Assembly (NCBI GenBank): GCA_026552955.1
Contig: JAPMTS010000014.1
Location: 1-64,000 of the forward strand
DNA from: Candidatus Methanoperedens sp.
GTDB lineage: Archaea; Halobacteriota; Methanosarcinia; Methanosarcinales; Methanoperedenaceae
DNA length: 64,000 bases
Direction: 5' to 3'
Shown here in pieces: positions 8,568 through 17,790 of this stretch (position 1 is its first letter; each line of letters starts with the position of its first letter). The position numbers and the translations under genes were made by a program. The notes beneath the pieces are model-generated. The model was not told where the DNA came from and searched no databases. It worked only from the letters and a program-made list of their open reading frames with translations.

Positions 8568-9648
8568 AAATATTTGTTACAATGTTATCTTCTAAAAATT
8601 TTAGCAGGTATTTTTCATCGAGATTATCCAAAGTTACCACATTTTGAAGGTTTACATCTTTAATAAAATTCAAGACCTTATTTTCATATGGTATTGCCAG
8701 AAGGGTTATGTTATTGACAAAAGCAAAAATTATGGAATGGAATCTCATTCCAATGAAAATATTTACAGATCTGGTAAGAAGAAACCAAATAATCGGATTA
8801 TTTCGCGATATCACAGTTATATTTTCTTTAAAATCAACCTTCTTTATAATTTCATCAGTCAGCAATTCATCATTTTCTATATCTGAGTTCGTTCCTGCGA
8901 ACGGAAAAAATGCAAAATGAATCCTAGGATTGTATTTGGTATTGGCAATATTAATAAATTTTGAGGTGATGTCGATCAGTTCTCTAGTTTTATCCAAATT
9001 TTTTAACGGTTTTATGGATAATCCTATAATATATTTATCTTGATCCTTGATATGACTAAGAATATTATACTCCGGCGTCTCTTTTAGTAAACTTTCATAT
9101 TTTTGGCCAAGTTCCTGTTTTGAGAGAAATGCGGGCAATTCCAGAGCTAAATCGTTGTCAATGTTTACCTTTTTGTTCAAACTCCAAATATTTTTAAATG
9201 ATTCCTCATCCCTGACACTGCATTGATCAACGAAAAAGAAACTTAAATTGACCAATATTTTTTCAATTCCTGGCGCTGTATTATATAAACCTACACTTTT
9301 AACTATGACTTCTTTTCCAAGGATTTTTGATATTATTAAGAAGAAGGGTATCAACTTAGCGAGTTTTCCCGTATATCCGCTCCAGATCCCTCCCCCTCCT
9401 ACAATAACTTTATCCGAACGGATTAGACAATTTAGCAGTTCTTTAATATCATATACATTGAAACTTTTCAAGGAACGGGATATATCTGCATGATAAATAT
9501 CAATAAATTCCGGATTACGGACAGGTATAGATATTTTTGCCTGATCGTCTTTTTCTAATAAACCCAATACAATGACTTTTAAGAGTGTCTCGTCTCCGAT
9601 ATTGTAATTTCCGTAGTTTCCTATCAGTAAAATGTTTTTATTTTTCAT
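8560..9648 (-). CDS. Polysaccharide pyruvyl transferase family protein
   Basis: The protein has 362 residues. The N-terminus (ILLIGNYGNYNIGDETLL) is the signature start of the CsaB/polysaccharide pyruvyl transferase family. GGGGIWSGYTG near residue 80 and GMRFHSIIFAF near residue 300 are further conserved blocks. Members transfer pyruvate from phosphoenolpyruvate to sugars of surface polymers. Pyruvylated glycans bind S-layer and other wall proteins in bacteria; in this organism the target is inferred only. The start codon overlaps the stop of the deacetylase gene (ATGA). Confidence 0.85.
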   Translation of the reverse strand: MKNKNILLIGNYGNYNIGDETLLKVIVLGLLEKDDQAKISIPVRNPEFIDIYHADISRSLKSFNVYDIKELLNCLIRSDKVIVGGGGIWSGYTGKLAKLIPFFLIISKILGKEVIVKSVGLYNTAPGIEKILVNLSFFFVDQCSVRDEESFKNIWSLNKKVNIDNDLALELPAFLSKQELGQKYESLLKETPEYNILSHIKDQDKYIIGLSIKPLKNLDKTRELIDITSKFINIANTKYNPRIHFAFFPFAGTNSDIENDELLTDEIIKKVDFKENITVISRNNPIIWFLLTRSVNIFIGMRFHSIIFAFVNNITLLAIPYENKVLNFIKDVNLQNVVTLDNLDEKYLLKFLEDNIVTNIYE

Positions 9649-10478
9649 TGTGGATATAGTTTTTCCTTATATGCATCATGTCCATCTTTTATAGTTCGCA
9701 CCGTAATATTGCCATCATTCATTATTTTAAGAATTTCTTTAAAATTTTTACTACTTAATTCAAAATTACTTTGTGTAACATTATCTACAATTTTATGAAA
9801 ATGGAAATCAAGCCATACTGGTTGCTTTTGGTAATTTGCATTTGATAATATTGATTTCAATTCTAGAGGAGAGTATACCCTATCCGAGAGACCTATACTT
9901 TTTATCTTAAGGTCTGATATATTATTGGTGTTTATACATTGTTTCTCTATTTGATCATATGATAATCCTTTTCGATATATGAAAACACTATTTTCATCAT
10001 TGAAACAGGTCGCTCTTCCAATATTATAATATTTTTTCGCAATCCTGGCAACCGTATCATTTATCTTGCCGGATGGATATATGTATGTGTCAACACTAAT
10101 ATTAAGTTTTTCAAAAATTTTTTTCGATTCCCTTAGCTCATATTCTATTTGTTCTTCATCTATTTTTGACATATCTTTATGAAGCATGCTATGCGATGCT
10201 ATTTCCCACCCACTGGATTTGAATCGATTAATATCATCAATCGTTAATGTATAGTTCTGATTGACATTAAGTGTTCCAACTATTATTCCTATTGTACCAT
10301 TATAGCCATATTTTTGCATCTCGTTGAGTGCCATGATATGAGTTTTGAAATTATCATCAAATGAGAAACTTATAATCGCATTGTCTTTTTGAATAGCTTC
10401 TCTTTCTGATTTTTGAATTTGCACCAATACTGAAGTTATTATAAGTCCAAAAATTAAATAGGGGTAAACTTTATTCAT
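9645..10478 (-). CDS. Membrane-anchored polysaccharide deacetylase (NodB domain)
   Basis: The 277-residue protein begins with a hydrophobic helix (VYPYLIFGLIITSVLV) that would act as signal or anchor. The NodB domain follows: SFDDNF near residue 40 carries the catalytic/metal aspartates, EIASHSMLH near residue 93 the two metal-binding histidines, and YIYPSGK near residue 133 the third motif. The enzyme removes N- or O-acetyl groups from a surface glycan. The later motifs of the family are weaker, so substrate cannot be stated. It is coupled to the pyruvyl transferase gene downstream. Confidence 0.8.
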   Translation of the reverse strand: MNKVYPYLIFGLIITSVLVQIQKSEREAIQKDNAIISFSFDDNFKTHIMALNEMQKYGYNGTIGIIVGTLNVNQNYTLTIDDINRFKSSGWEIASHSMLHKDMSKIDEEQIEYELRESKKIFEKLNISVDTYIYPSGKINDTVARIAKKYYNIGRATCFNDENSVFIYRKGLSYDQIEKQCINTNNISDLKIKSIGLSDRVYSPLELKSILSNANYQKQPVWLDFHFHKIVDNVTQSNFELSSKNFKEILKIMNDGNITVRTIKDGHDAYKEKLYPQ

Positions 10479-10520
10479 ATTCTGTCCTTATTTTATGGAA
10501 CTGCCACCCCCACCTCTCAA

Positions 10521-11603
10521 TCACCCATTATGAAAAAATCGGATCGCCTTCAAAAACTCCTCCGCGCTCCTGTCCCAGTTGAACTCTCCAGCCGATGCCA
10601 GCGCATTTCTGGAAAGCTTCTCCCGAAGATCATTATTTTGCAGGAGCTCAAATGCTCTTTGTGCCATTGCGTCCGGATTATTATCGCAAAGCATTCCTGT
10701 ATCCCCTATCGAATCCCTCAATCCATGAACATTATATCCGATAGCCGGCGTTCCCATAGCATTAGCTTCAGTAACGATCAATCCCCATCCTTCCCTGATT
10801 CCCGGAACAAGTATAGCCCAGGCTCTGCTCATTAATTTTAATTTCTTATCGCTGCTTACTCTTCCAAAAAACTCTACGCCCTCACAATCAATCTTCTCCA
10901 GTTCATTCCTGTAATAACCCTCTCCAACGACCCATAATTTCGCACTGGGTACTTTTCCTTTTATTGTTTTGAAGGCCTTAATAGCATGATGGGGCAATTT
11001 TGCTTTTTTCAATCTGCCAACAAATATAAATGTAGGATCTGTTTCTTTCTCGCCAACTTTCTCCAGAGGCTTGAAATTTATTCCTTCTGGAACAATAGAT
11101 ACTTTCCTGAATCCTAAATCCAACAGATCTTTCTTCGTTGATTCAGAAACTGTTATTGTAGGAATATCTATGTATTTCTTTAGCCACCGATCCTCAAAGA
11201 AATAACGTCCCAGATAATTTATTGGAAATTTTGTCTCATAGAACCAGAACTCTCTGGCAAGTTGATGAATCAATACAATCACTTTCTCCCCGTTATTTAC
11301 AAACTCCGGAGTAAAAAACGGTACTGTATTGATTTCATCGATAATAACATCAAAATCTTGTTTAGAAAAATATTTCTTATAATATTCTTTGGCTTTCAGA
11401 TAGACCGTATATTTTCCACCATCCCTGATTATTCTTATTCCATCGACAAATTCTTCTTTATTACAGCCCGGGTATGATGATGTAAACCACGTGATTTTGT
11501 GTCCTTTTTCTATCCATCTTTTTGCATTTTCATGAGTAAATACTTCGGCGCCTCCAGCATCCGGATTTTTTATATCTCTCCAGTTATAAATAAGGATGTT
11601 CAT
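10521..11603 (-). CDS. GT4-family glycosyltransferase
   Basis: The 360-residue enzyme has a GT-B fold. The N-terminal nucleotide-fold domain includes NPDAGGAEVFTHENAKRW, the loop that contacts the acceptor and donor phosphate. The C-terminal donor domain includes FIFVGRLKKAKLPHHAI, and the E-x7-E element reads REGWGLIVTEANAMGTP. The ATG at 11603 follows GTGGA and is preferred to an upstream frame extension. Cytoplasmic, it would add a nucleotide-activated sugar to the growing lipid-linked glycan exported by the flippase at 11697. Confidence 0.88.
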   Translation of the reverse strand: MNILIYNWRDIKNPDAGGAEVFTHENAKRWIEKGHKITWFTSSYPGCNKEEFVDGIRIIRDGGKYTVYLKAKEYYKKYFSKQDFDVIIDEINTVPFFTPEFVNNGEKVIVLIHQLAREFWFYETKFPINYLGRYFFEDRWLKKYIDIPTITVSESTKKDLLDLGFRKVSIVPEGINFKPLEKVGEKETDPTFIFVGRLKKAKLPHHAIKAFKTIKGKVPSAKLWVVGEGYYRNELEKIDCEGVEFFGRVSSDKKLKLMSRAWAILVPGIREGWGLIVTEANAMGTPAIGYNVHGLRDSIGDTGMLCDNNPDAMAQRAFELLQNNDLREKLSRNALASAGEFNWDRSAEEFLKAIRFFHNG

Positions 11604-11696
11604 AATTTCCACACTTCATTTATATAAATATTTTACTTTCTTCGGTTTTATTAAATCCCGGCAATCATTATAATGATAATGCAAATTATTCCCCCA

Positions 11697-12995
11697 TCAT
11701 ATAAATAATATCGCATATTTCAACCCGGCAAAATTTGATTTAGAAATTTTTCGTTTAAAAGTATACACGATACTCAAGACCAGGAATACCAGATTAGCAA
11801 TGAGCAACACATCAACCATGCCAGACATTGACGAATTAAATATTACCAGCAATATAACCTCAATTATTGTAAATCCTGTGAAAAAGGCAATGTACCTCAT
11901 ATTTCTAATGGCCAGGTGATAACTCATTACAATAGCAGTAATTGAGACAAAGAACATGGCCACCCCATAGGGGGCTACTAAATCTATGGCATCAAAATAT
12001 TTTTCCCCGAATATTTCCACAACTATCCGCGGGTATAACACAAATATCGATACCAGGCCTCCAGATAAGGCCCCTGCGCATACCAGGCTCTTCGTTAATA
12101 TTCCCCTTGTATCTTCTCCTTTTGTAAATTTCTCAGTTATCATAGGAAACATGACCGTACCCACTGCCCCGGAGAAGAAGAACACTATTTTCCCCAGGAC
12201 TGATACTGATGTATATATCCCGGCCTCAGAAGGGGAAAAGAAATATTTTGCCAATATTACATCCAGATTAGACGGAATGGAAAGGCTGATCATAGCAAAC
12301 ATCACAGGCAAAGAATAAGAATAAAACGATGAATACGACAAGTCGGGTTCATGGGGATTATTCGGCCTGATATGTGGTTTTAGAAAGGCAAAAGATATGA
12401 AAAGACCCAGGATCGCACCCATTGCTACTCCGAATAACGCACCACTTACCCCGAATCCGGCAATCACAAGACCAACTCCAAAGATCAGTTTAAATGATGC
12501 ATTGGATATGCTGGAAAATGCAAGACCAGAAAATATTTTCAATCCCCTCAGGGAACCGTCAATTATTGGGATAATCCACGAAAGGGAAAGTATCAGTATG
12601 AGGATCAGTATTGGCTGGACATCAGGTAATTTAAGTAAGTTCATCAGGTCATTTCTAAAAACCAGGAAGATAATAGATACTGCAGTCCCGGACAGGATTG
12701 TCAGTTTCAACATACCTTTTATAAAGAAACCAATCTGTTTACCTTCTCCAACAAACCTGGAGACGAACTGTGTTGTACTGGTACCTAATGTCTGTGAAAT
12801 AATCCCTATCATGTAAAAGATTGCAAAAAGAGCACCAAAAACACCATACTCTTCGGGTCCAAGGGCTCTTCCTATATAGACCTGGTAACTATAATTGAGA
12901 ATGCCAACGATGGTGCCAGATACGAACATGATTGTCCCCTTTTTGACAAGTTCGTCGTTTTTCAGGTATCTGGCTGCTTTTTGTATTCGATCCAT
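11697..12995 (-). CDS. Flippase of the polysaccharide/oligosaccharide exporter family (Wzx-like)
   Basis: This 432-residue polytopic protein has about twelve hydrophobic segments. The start GTIMFVSGTIVGILNYSYQVYIGRALGPEEYGVFG carries the conserved family pattern of a helix followed by LGPEEYG (seen here around residues 35-55). It belongs to the MOP superfamily and would flip lipid-linked glycans outward. It sits between GT4 and GT2 genes. This is the usual place for a flippase in a glycan cluster. Confidence 0.88.
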   Translation of the reverse strand: MDRIQKAARYLKNDELVKKGTIMFVSGTIVGILNYSYQVYIGRALGPEEYGVFGALFAIFYMIGIISQTLGTSTTQFVSRFVGEGKQIGFFIKGMLKLTILSGTAVSIIFLVFRNDLMNLLKLPDVQPILILILILSLSWIIPIIDGSLRGLKIFSGLAFSSISNASFKLIFGVGLVIAGFGVSGALFGVAMGAILGLFISFAFLKPHIRPNNPHEPDLSYSSFYSYSLPVMFAMISLSIPSNLDVILAKYFFSPSEAGIYTSVSVLGKIVFFFSGAVGTVMFPMITEKFTKGEDTRGILTKSLVCAGALSGGLVSIFVLYPRIVVEIFGEKYFDAIDLVAPYGVAMFFVSITAIVMSYHLAIRNMRYIAFFTGFTIIEVILLVIFNSSMSGMVDVLLIANLVFLVLSIVYTFKRKISKSNFAGLKYAILFI

Positions 12996-13021
12996 TCTAG
13001 ATTATTTTGATAATGCCAGTA

Positions 13022-13837
13022 TCAGCATGTTTCTGAAGATGTCGTTTCAACATATTTCTTCTTTTCATGTTTGAGGGTTGCTATTTTGTTCTTGTTCATC
13101 ACTAACTTATCATCATAATAATGGATGACCTTCATCCTATAAAAAATAGCGCATGTATCCCAGAACATATGCCAGATAGCTTTCTTATTAATATGGCTCT
13201 TGAAGTTCATGTTGATCTCAACCGGAGCATCTCTTATCTTATATCCCAATCTATATGCATTTGCCAATATCTCAATATCAAAAGCATATTTCTTGACCAC
13301 AACCATTGGACATATATCTTCCAGGACTTTTCTTTTGTATAATTTCAACCCAACCTGGGTATCTTTTACCTGGATTCCAAATAATATCTTTACGAACCGA
13401 TAATAAATTTCGCTAAATATTTTCCTGTTGATGGGATAATTTATTTTTGAATCAGGATGTCTCTTCGATCCTACAACAACATCTGCAGCAGTCCTTTCCA
13501 TTTCTTTGATAAATGCCAATATCTGTCTTGGGTGGATATTCATATCTGCATCTATGAATACCACAAAGGTACCTTTTGTATGCTTGAATCCGTATCTTAA
13601 GGCAAATCCCTTTCCACGATTACACCCATAATTCACTATTCTTACATTATTATTTCCTCTGGCAAATTCCTGCACCTTTTCATAAGTCCCATCAAGACTG
13701 CCATCATCCACAATTATTATCTCATGGTCTATTCCGGTTAAGGAAATTTCACATTCTTTAATGGTATCAAGAATTATTTCATTCTCATTATATGCTGGAA
13801 TTACAACAGATACACTCTTCAATGTCTTATTTATCAT
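13022..13837 (-). CDS. GT2-family glycosyltransferase (dolichyl-phosphate sugar synthase type)
   Basis: The 271-residue protein has a GT-A domain: VVIPAYNENEIILDTI at the start, then IIVDDGSLDGTYE with the first nucleotide-binding aspartates, and FVVFIDADMNIHPRQI with the DxD-type metal site. This order, and GCNRGKGFALRYG, match Alg5/DPM1-like enzymes that load a sugar onto dolichyl phosphate. No membrane segments follow. The ATG at 13837 is preferred because AAAGGT lies 10 bases upstream. Its product would serve the membrane GT-C-like proteins downstream in the operon. Confidence 0.88.
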   Translation of the reverse strand: MINKTLKSVSVVIPAYNENEIILDTIKECEISLTGIDHEIIIVDDGSLDGTYEKVQEFARGNNNVRIVNYGCNRGKGFALRYGFKHTKGTFVVFIDADMNIHPRQILAFIKEMERTAADVVVGSKRHPDSKINYPINRKIFSEIYYRFVKILFGIQVKDTQVGLKLYKRKVLEDICPMVVVKKYAFDIEILANAYRLGYKIRDAPVEINMNFKSHINKKAIWHMFWDTCAIFYRMKVIHYYDDKLVMNKNKIATLKHEKKKYVETTSSETC

Positions 13838-13887
13838 TAATAACACAACCTTTATTTAATTAATTGATTTTTCAACCTGGTAGCATT

Positions 13888-14856
13888 CTACAAATCTATT
13901 TCACCGTTCGATGCCCGTTTCATGAGAACCAGATCGCCAGCATCTGCAGATATTCCATTGGTGTTCAAATCATATGTTGAATCAGAAGTGATTTCACCTG
14001 TTGACGCCTGCTCCATAAGATCCAGATCATCGGAATCTGCTGATATGCCATTTCCATTCAGGTCACCTCTATGGATGGGGACCGGAGACTTTGGTCTTAT
14101 ATAAAATTTTTTGGTTGTTATCGTTTCGATCCTGACCTTTCCTGAAGAAGGATCTTTGTTTGAATATTCTGCGGTTACATCATATTTTCCAGGAACTACC
14201 TGATTTCCTTTACTATCTTTCTGATCCCATGTTCTTTCAATGGTTTTCAGGAACTTGAGGGGTTCAAAAGAATCTGCACATCCGCTATATCCATAGGTAC
14301 AATCCTGCGATGGCCTGAACACGACTTTCCCTGTATCCCGATTTCTTATCTTCCAATTATTAACATTTACATAGATTGTATAGGTGCCCATATTTGTGAA
14401 GGCAATATCTATTTCTTCCCCATATTTGTAGAATTTACTACCCGTATACAAAATCGGTTTATTCTGCCTTTTTCCCCTCAAGAAATCAAATGAAATTGCT
14501 CTCAGATTTCTCTTATCATCTCCCTGATAGATCTTCTGTGTATAGTTACCCTCGGGGACACCATCAATATCATATTTGAATGCGTACGATACGCCAGGAT
14601 CGATTTTCAATAATTCTGCTGAAGATTTCTCTTGGGAGGTATATACACTTTTTCCCTTTTCATCTGATACTGTCAGGGAATTGAGTATATAAGTTGGTTT
14701 ATCTCCAATATTCTTTACTTCGAATCTCACACTATCATCTTGCTGATCCATGCTTACATCCACTTTTGCAGATGTCATAGCGGGGAACAGCATTAGTGCA
14801 AGTGCTAACAGGACTAATATCCACGTTTTTGCATTTGATCTGACTTCATTTTTCAT
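13888..14856 (-). CDS. Secreted protein with C-terminal dockerin domain
   Basis: This 322-residue protein has a signal peptide (about residues 10-30, ending PAMTSA). The middle region is beta-rich and begins KVDVSMDQQDDSVRFEVKN, similar to cell-adhesion-related Ig-like folds. The last 60 residues hold two calcium-loop repeats, DLNGNGISADSDDLDLM and DLNTNGISADAGDLVLMKR, typical of a type I dockerin. Dockerins bind cohesin domains. A cohesin protein is encoded divergently at 15561, so the two probably pair at the cell surface. There is no sorting tail or anchor of its own, so attachment through a cohesin is plausible. Confidence 0.8.
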   Translation of the reverse strand: MKNEVRSNAKTWILVLLALALMLFPAMTSAKVDVSMDQQDDSVRFEVKNIGDKPTYILNSLTVSDEKGKSVYTSQEKSSAELLKIDPGVSYAFKYDIDGVPEGNYTQKIYQGDDKRNLRAISFDFLRGKRQNKPILYTGSKFYKYGEEIDIAFTNMGTYTIYVNVNNWKIRNRDTGKVVFRPSQDCTYGYSGCADSFEPLKFLKTIERTWDQKDSKGNQVVPGKYDVTAEYSNKDPSSGKVRIETITTKKFYIRPKSPVPIHRGDLNGNGISADSDDLDLMEQASTGEITSDSTYDLNTNGISADAGDLVLMKRASNGEIDL

Positions 14857-14914
14857 ATATTATCCGCCCTTTTATATTATAATTTTTGCAAATATAATGG
14901 TATTTACGCCTGAT

Positions 14915-15244
14915 TTACCGTTTTTTTCTGATGTTGACAATCGCAGTAGTCAGAATTACCAAAGAAATTAGTGAGGTCACCGTACCTGTTAATCCAAATC
15001 CGGGGGAAGACTTCTTTTGATCTTCTTTTATTATTGATTCGATTACAGTTGTCTCGTTCGAATTTTCCGTTATGTTTATAACATTTGTAGTTTCACTAAT
15101 TTCAATTGCATCTTCTGTGCCGACGGGATTGGCTATTGTCTCATTTATAGAGAAATTTCCGTCCGTGTCGGATGCCAGTGCGTGTCCTAATGTGGTCATT
15201 GAAAATATCGCTAAGATCAATAACGCCATATTCTTTTTCTTCAT
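14915..15244 (-). CDS. Small secreted protein with PGF-CTERM sorting signal
   Basis: The 109-residue protein has a signal peptide (MALLILAIFSMTTLGHALA), a short acidic Asn/Thr-rich stretch that could be glycosylated (several NxT/S sites), and a tail. The tail reads PGFGLTGTVTSLISLVIL followed by IRKKR. A PGF motif, hydrophobic helix and basic end is the archaeosortase substrate signal known as PGF-CTERM. The processed protein would be only about 60 residues, perhaps a surface anchor or spacer. It is the first gene of the minus-strand surface run. Archaeosortase itself is not in the window. Confidence 0.8.
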   Translation of the reverse strand: MKKKNMALLILAIFSMTTLGHALASDTDGNFSINETIANPVGTEDAIEISETTNVINITENSNETTVIESIIKEDQKKSSPGFGLTGTVTSLISLVILTTAIVNIRKKR

Positions 15245-15560
15245 CTCAACTTCTCTCTTCTAATTTCATCCTAAGACTTACCTAACATCTGCGGTATATT
15301 TAAAGATTATCATAAGTATTGTTATTATCATAGAATAAAAAGGAACATGTCAACTGTATTCATATATTATGATTGATAACATAGATAAAAAAATAATAAT
15401 CATAAATAAAATACCAGCATAATTATATACTTCCAGAGGTATATTCTCCCAATGGGAGAATTAAGGATGCTATTAATACCTTAAGAAACATTTTCGTATT
15501 TCCGGGGTATTAATCAAGCGTGCTTTAATTCGTGAAAAAATTGTGTGAGGAGATTGTAAA
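15245..15560. promoter_or_regulatory. Divergent promoter region between PGF-CTERM and cohesin genes
   Basis: This 316-base A+T-rich stretch separates two divergent surface genes. It holds an 8-bp inverted repeat, ATTCTCCC (15443-15450) and GGGAGAAT (15454-15461). TTAAGG (15461-15466) pairs with CCTTAA (15479-15484) immediately after it. Both lie about 80-120 bases before the cohesin start and could be operator or 5'-UTR structures. No further gene was found. Confidence 0.45.
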
Positions 15561-17498
15561 ATGAAAAGAAATATGAAAAGAATTAGAGAATTAGCAATAG
15601 CTCTGGCAGCGTTAATTCTACTTGCATCGTCTATAAGTGCACAGCCTATGGCAATTGATTTTGGTGTGAATGATACTTCAGGATATCCAGGCACATTTGT
15701 TAAAGTCCCTGTGAATATAACAAATGTACAGAATGAATCTATTGCAGGTATCATATTTGATATTAGCTTCAATTCGAGTGTCATTAATTTGACCATGGAT
15801 CATGTGCAAAAAGGAGATTTGACTTCTGCATGGGATTCTCCCCGGTTCAATCCGGATAACGGTCGAATATCTATTCACCTTTCAAACAACGGGACGGAAA
15901 TTTCAAAAGGTAAAACCGGCTCAGTAGTTATACTTAATTTCAGTGTGGTTGGTATTCCGGGGGCAAAGAGTGCAATGAATATCAGTAGAATACAACTGAG
16001 TGATCTATCAGGAGCTATAGGAACAGCTTCAGCCAGGAATGGCACCTTTACTATAGAGGGGCAGCAAGGTGCCATCTCAGGTATGAAATTCAATGACTCA
16101 AATGGTGATGGGACAAAAGATCTTGAAGACATCGGAATTGCCAACTGGACTATCGTGCTTAAAAATAGCACAGGTTCTCTAGTAAGGACAATAACCACGG
16201 ATTTGAATGGCAATTATAGCTTCAATGGACTTACAGCAGGCAATTACTCTGTGGAAGAAGTCCTTCATGCGGATTGGAAGCAAACATTCCCGGAAGCGCC
16301 TGGAATTTATAATGTGACTCTTGCGGCAGGAGAAAACGTCACTTATAGGGACTTTGGCAATTTTATGAATGATACACCTGCAGAACCACCGGGAAAACCC
16401 CTTATCACAAACTTCACTCCGGAAATATCGAATGTGACTGATATCATAGGGGGCCCGACAAGAACCTTTACAATACATGTTAATCAGACTGTTAATGTAT
16501 CATGGCAGATAGACGGAAAGGAAGTATCCAACCAGACAAGTGTAAATGTATCCTCATATTCTAATGACAGTGCAGCTGCAGGGATATGGAATATATCTGC
16601 TTTAGCCCGGAATGCTAACGGCAGCGACATGCAAACGTGGATATGGAACGTAGAACAGCAAATACCGGGCAGTATATCCGGAATGAAGTTCAATGACTCA
16701 AATGCCAATGGAATAAAAGATCAGGGGGAATCCGGCCTTTTGAATTGGACCATCTTGTTGAAAAACAGCACAGGATATATATTGGATAGTATGATTACGG
16801 ACATCGGAGGCAATTATACATTCGCTGGTCTGGCCGCCGGGAATTACACTGTGGAAGAAGTTCTTCAGGCAGGGTGGAACCAGACATTCCCTGAAGCGCC
16901 AGGAATTTACAATGTGACTCTGGCAGCTGGGGAAAGTGTAAAGGACAGGGACTTTGGCAATATTCTGTTACCCGAAATGCCAACCGGAGTAACTGTTACT
17001 CGTGAGATTGAGAAAGAGTCACTCCGCTTTGGCGAATCTACAAATATTACAATCAGGATAAATAGCGATGTAACTCAAGCATTAGTCCTTCAAGAATCAA
17101 TCCCCCCGGGATGGAATTTAGGGAGGATTTCAGATGATGCCCAGGGTTTCAAGAATAGCTCCAATGAATGGGTCTGGTCCAATGTCACGCCGGGAGCAAC
17201 TATAACAGTTATCTATCAGCTCACCAATTCTACAGGTGCCAATATCGGAACGTATTATATCAACGGGACAATAGGGAACCCGGATGGGATAATTGCAAAT
17301 GTAAGTGGAGATAACATGATCACACTTGGCATAAATGAATATTACGCAAGACTTGGAAGCGATCCCGATAGGTTAGAGACCAGGGACCTGTTAAAAGCTA
17401 TGGATGACTGGAGAAGCGGGAAAGTACCTGTTGGATTTGCACGTCCAATAACAATCAACGAACTTTCTGCTTTAATCGATGAATGGACAAGGACATAA
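15561..17498 (+). CDS. Secreted cohesin and SdrD-B-repeat surface protein
   Basis: This 645-residue protein has a signal peptide ending near SSISAQP. Residues about 32-160 form a cohesin domain (GVNDTSGYPGTFVKVPVNI ... GIIFDISFNSSVINL). SdrD-B-like Ca-binding repeats follow at about 172-270 and 370-470, both starting ISGMKFNDSN and sharing FPEAPGIYNVTLAAGE. An Ig-like stretch lies between them. Another beta domain follows, and the C-terminus (ETRDLLKAMDDWRSGKVPVGF) is a compact helical module of unknown role. The two repeats are duplicated at DNA level (16079-16370, 16675-16970). Many NxS/T sites suggest glycosylation. Divergent from the dockerin gene run, it is the likely binding partner. 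Confidence 0.85.
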   Translation: MKRNMKRIRELAIALAALILLASSISAQPMAIDFGVNDTSGYPGTFVKVPVNITNVQNESIAGIIFDISFNSSVINLTMDHVQKGDLTSAWDSPRFNPDNGRISIHLSNNGTEISKGKTGSVVILNFSVVGIPGAKSAMNISRIQLSDLSGAIGTASARNGTFTIEGQQGAISGMKFNDSNGDGTKDLEDIGIANWTIVLKNSTGSLVRTITTDLNGNYSFNGLTAGNYSVEEVLHADWKQTFPEAPGIYNVTLAAGENVTYRDFGNFMNDTPAEPPGKPLITNFTPEISNVTDIIGGPTRTFTIHVNQTVNVSWQIDGKEVSNQTSVNVSSYSNDSAAAGIWNISALARNANGSDMQTWIWNVEQQIPGSISGMKFNDSNANGIKDQGESGLLNWTILLKNSTGYILDSMITDIGGNYTFAGLAAGNYTVEEVLQAGWNQTFPEAPGIYNVTLAAGESVKDRDFGNILLPEMPTGVTVTREIEKESLRFGESTNITIRINSDVTQALVLQESIPPGWNLGRISDDAQGFKNSSNEWVWSNVTPGATITVIYQLTNSTGANIGTYYINGTIGNPDGIIANVSGDNMITLGINEYYARLGSDPDRLETRDLLKAMDDWRSGKVPVGFARPITINELSALIDEWTRT

Positions 17499-17519
17499 TA
17501 CATAAAATATCAAATATCC

Positions 17520-17583
17520 GACACCGGTAAGCAAATCAGCGATCCTGCAGCTCAATACCGATTTTCCGGTGTCTTATTTTTTG
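17520..17583 (+). terminator. Stem-loop followed by T-rich tract after the cohesin gene
   Basis: GACACCGG (17520-17527) pairs with CCGGTGTC (17566-17573), and TTATTTTTT follows. It lies 20 bases after the cohesin stop codon, so it is a likely transcription end or 3'-UTR structure. Confidence 0.55.
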
Positions 17584-17643
17584 CAGGGTGAATACAACCG
17601 AAACAAATAATACTGATCTCCAATATCATATCTCCAGATTCAT

Positions 17644-17790
17644 ATGCCATTTGAAAAATGCAGCCACTGCTCAGGTGAGAAATGCACTGCTTCGGACCTT
17701 GAGCCATGCGATTTCACGGGAGATGATTTCGAGAAATGCCTTCGATACAGGCTTTATACCTTAAGACCACAGTTAATGCAGTTGCGTTAG
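17644..17790 (+). CDS. Small cysteine-rich protein (48 aa)
   Basis: This short frame encodes 48 residues starting MPFEKCSHCSGEKC and continuing with cysteines in EPCDF and EKCLRY, five cysteines in all. The spacing (CxxC, then C at +5, +8 and +10) suggests a small metal- or Fe-S-binding or redox protein. It ends four bases into the convergent flavodiiron gene. No strong ribosome-binding site is visible, so expression is uncertain, but the ordered cysteines argue against a random frame. Confidence 0.5.
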   Translation: MPFEKCSHCSGEKCTASDLEPCDFTGDDFEKCLRYRLYTLRPQLMQLR

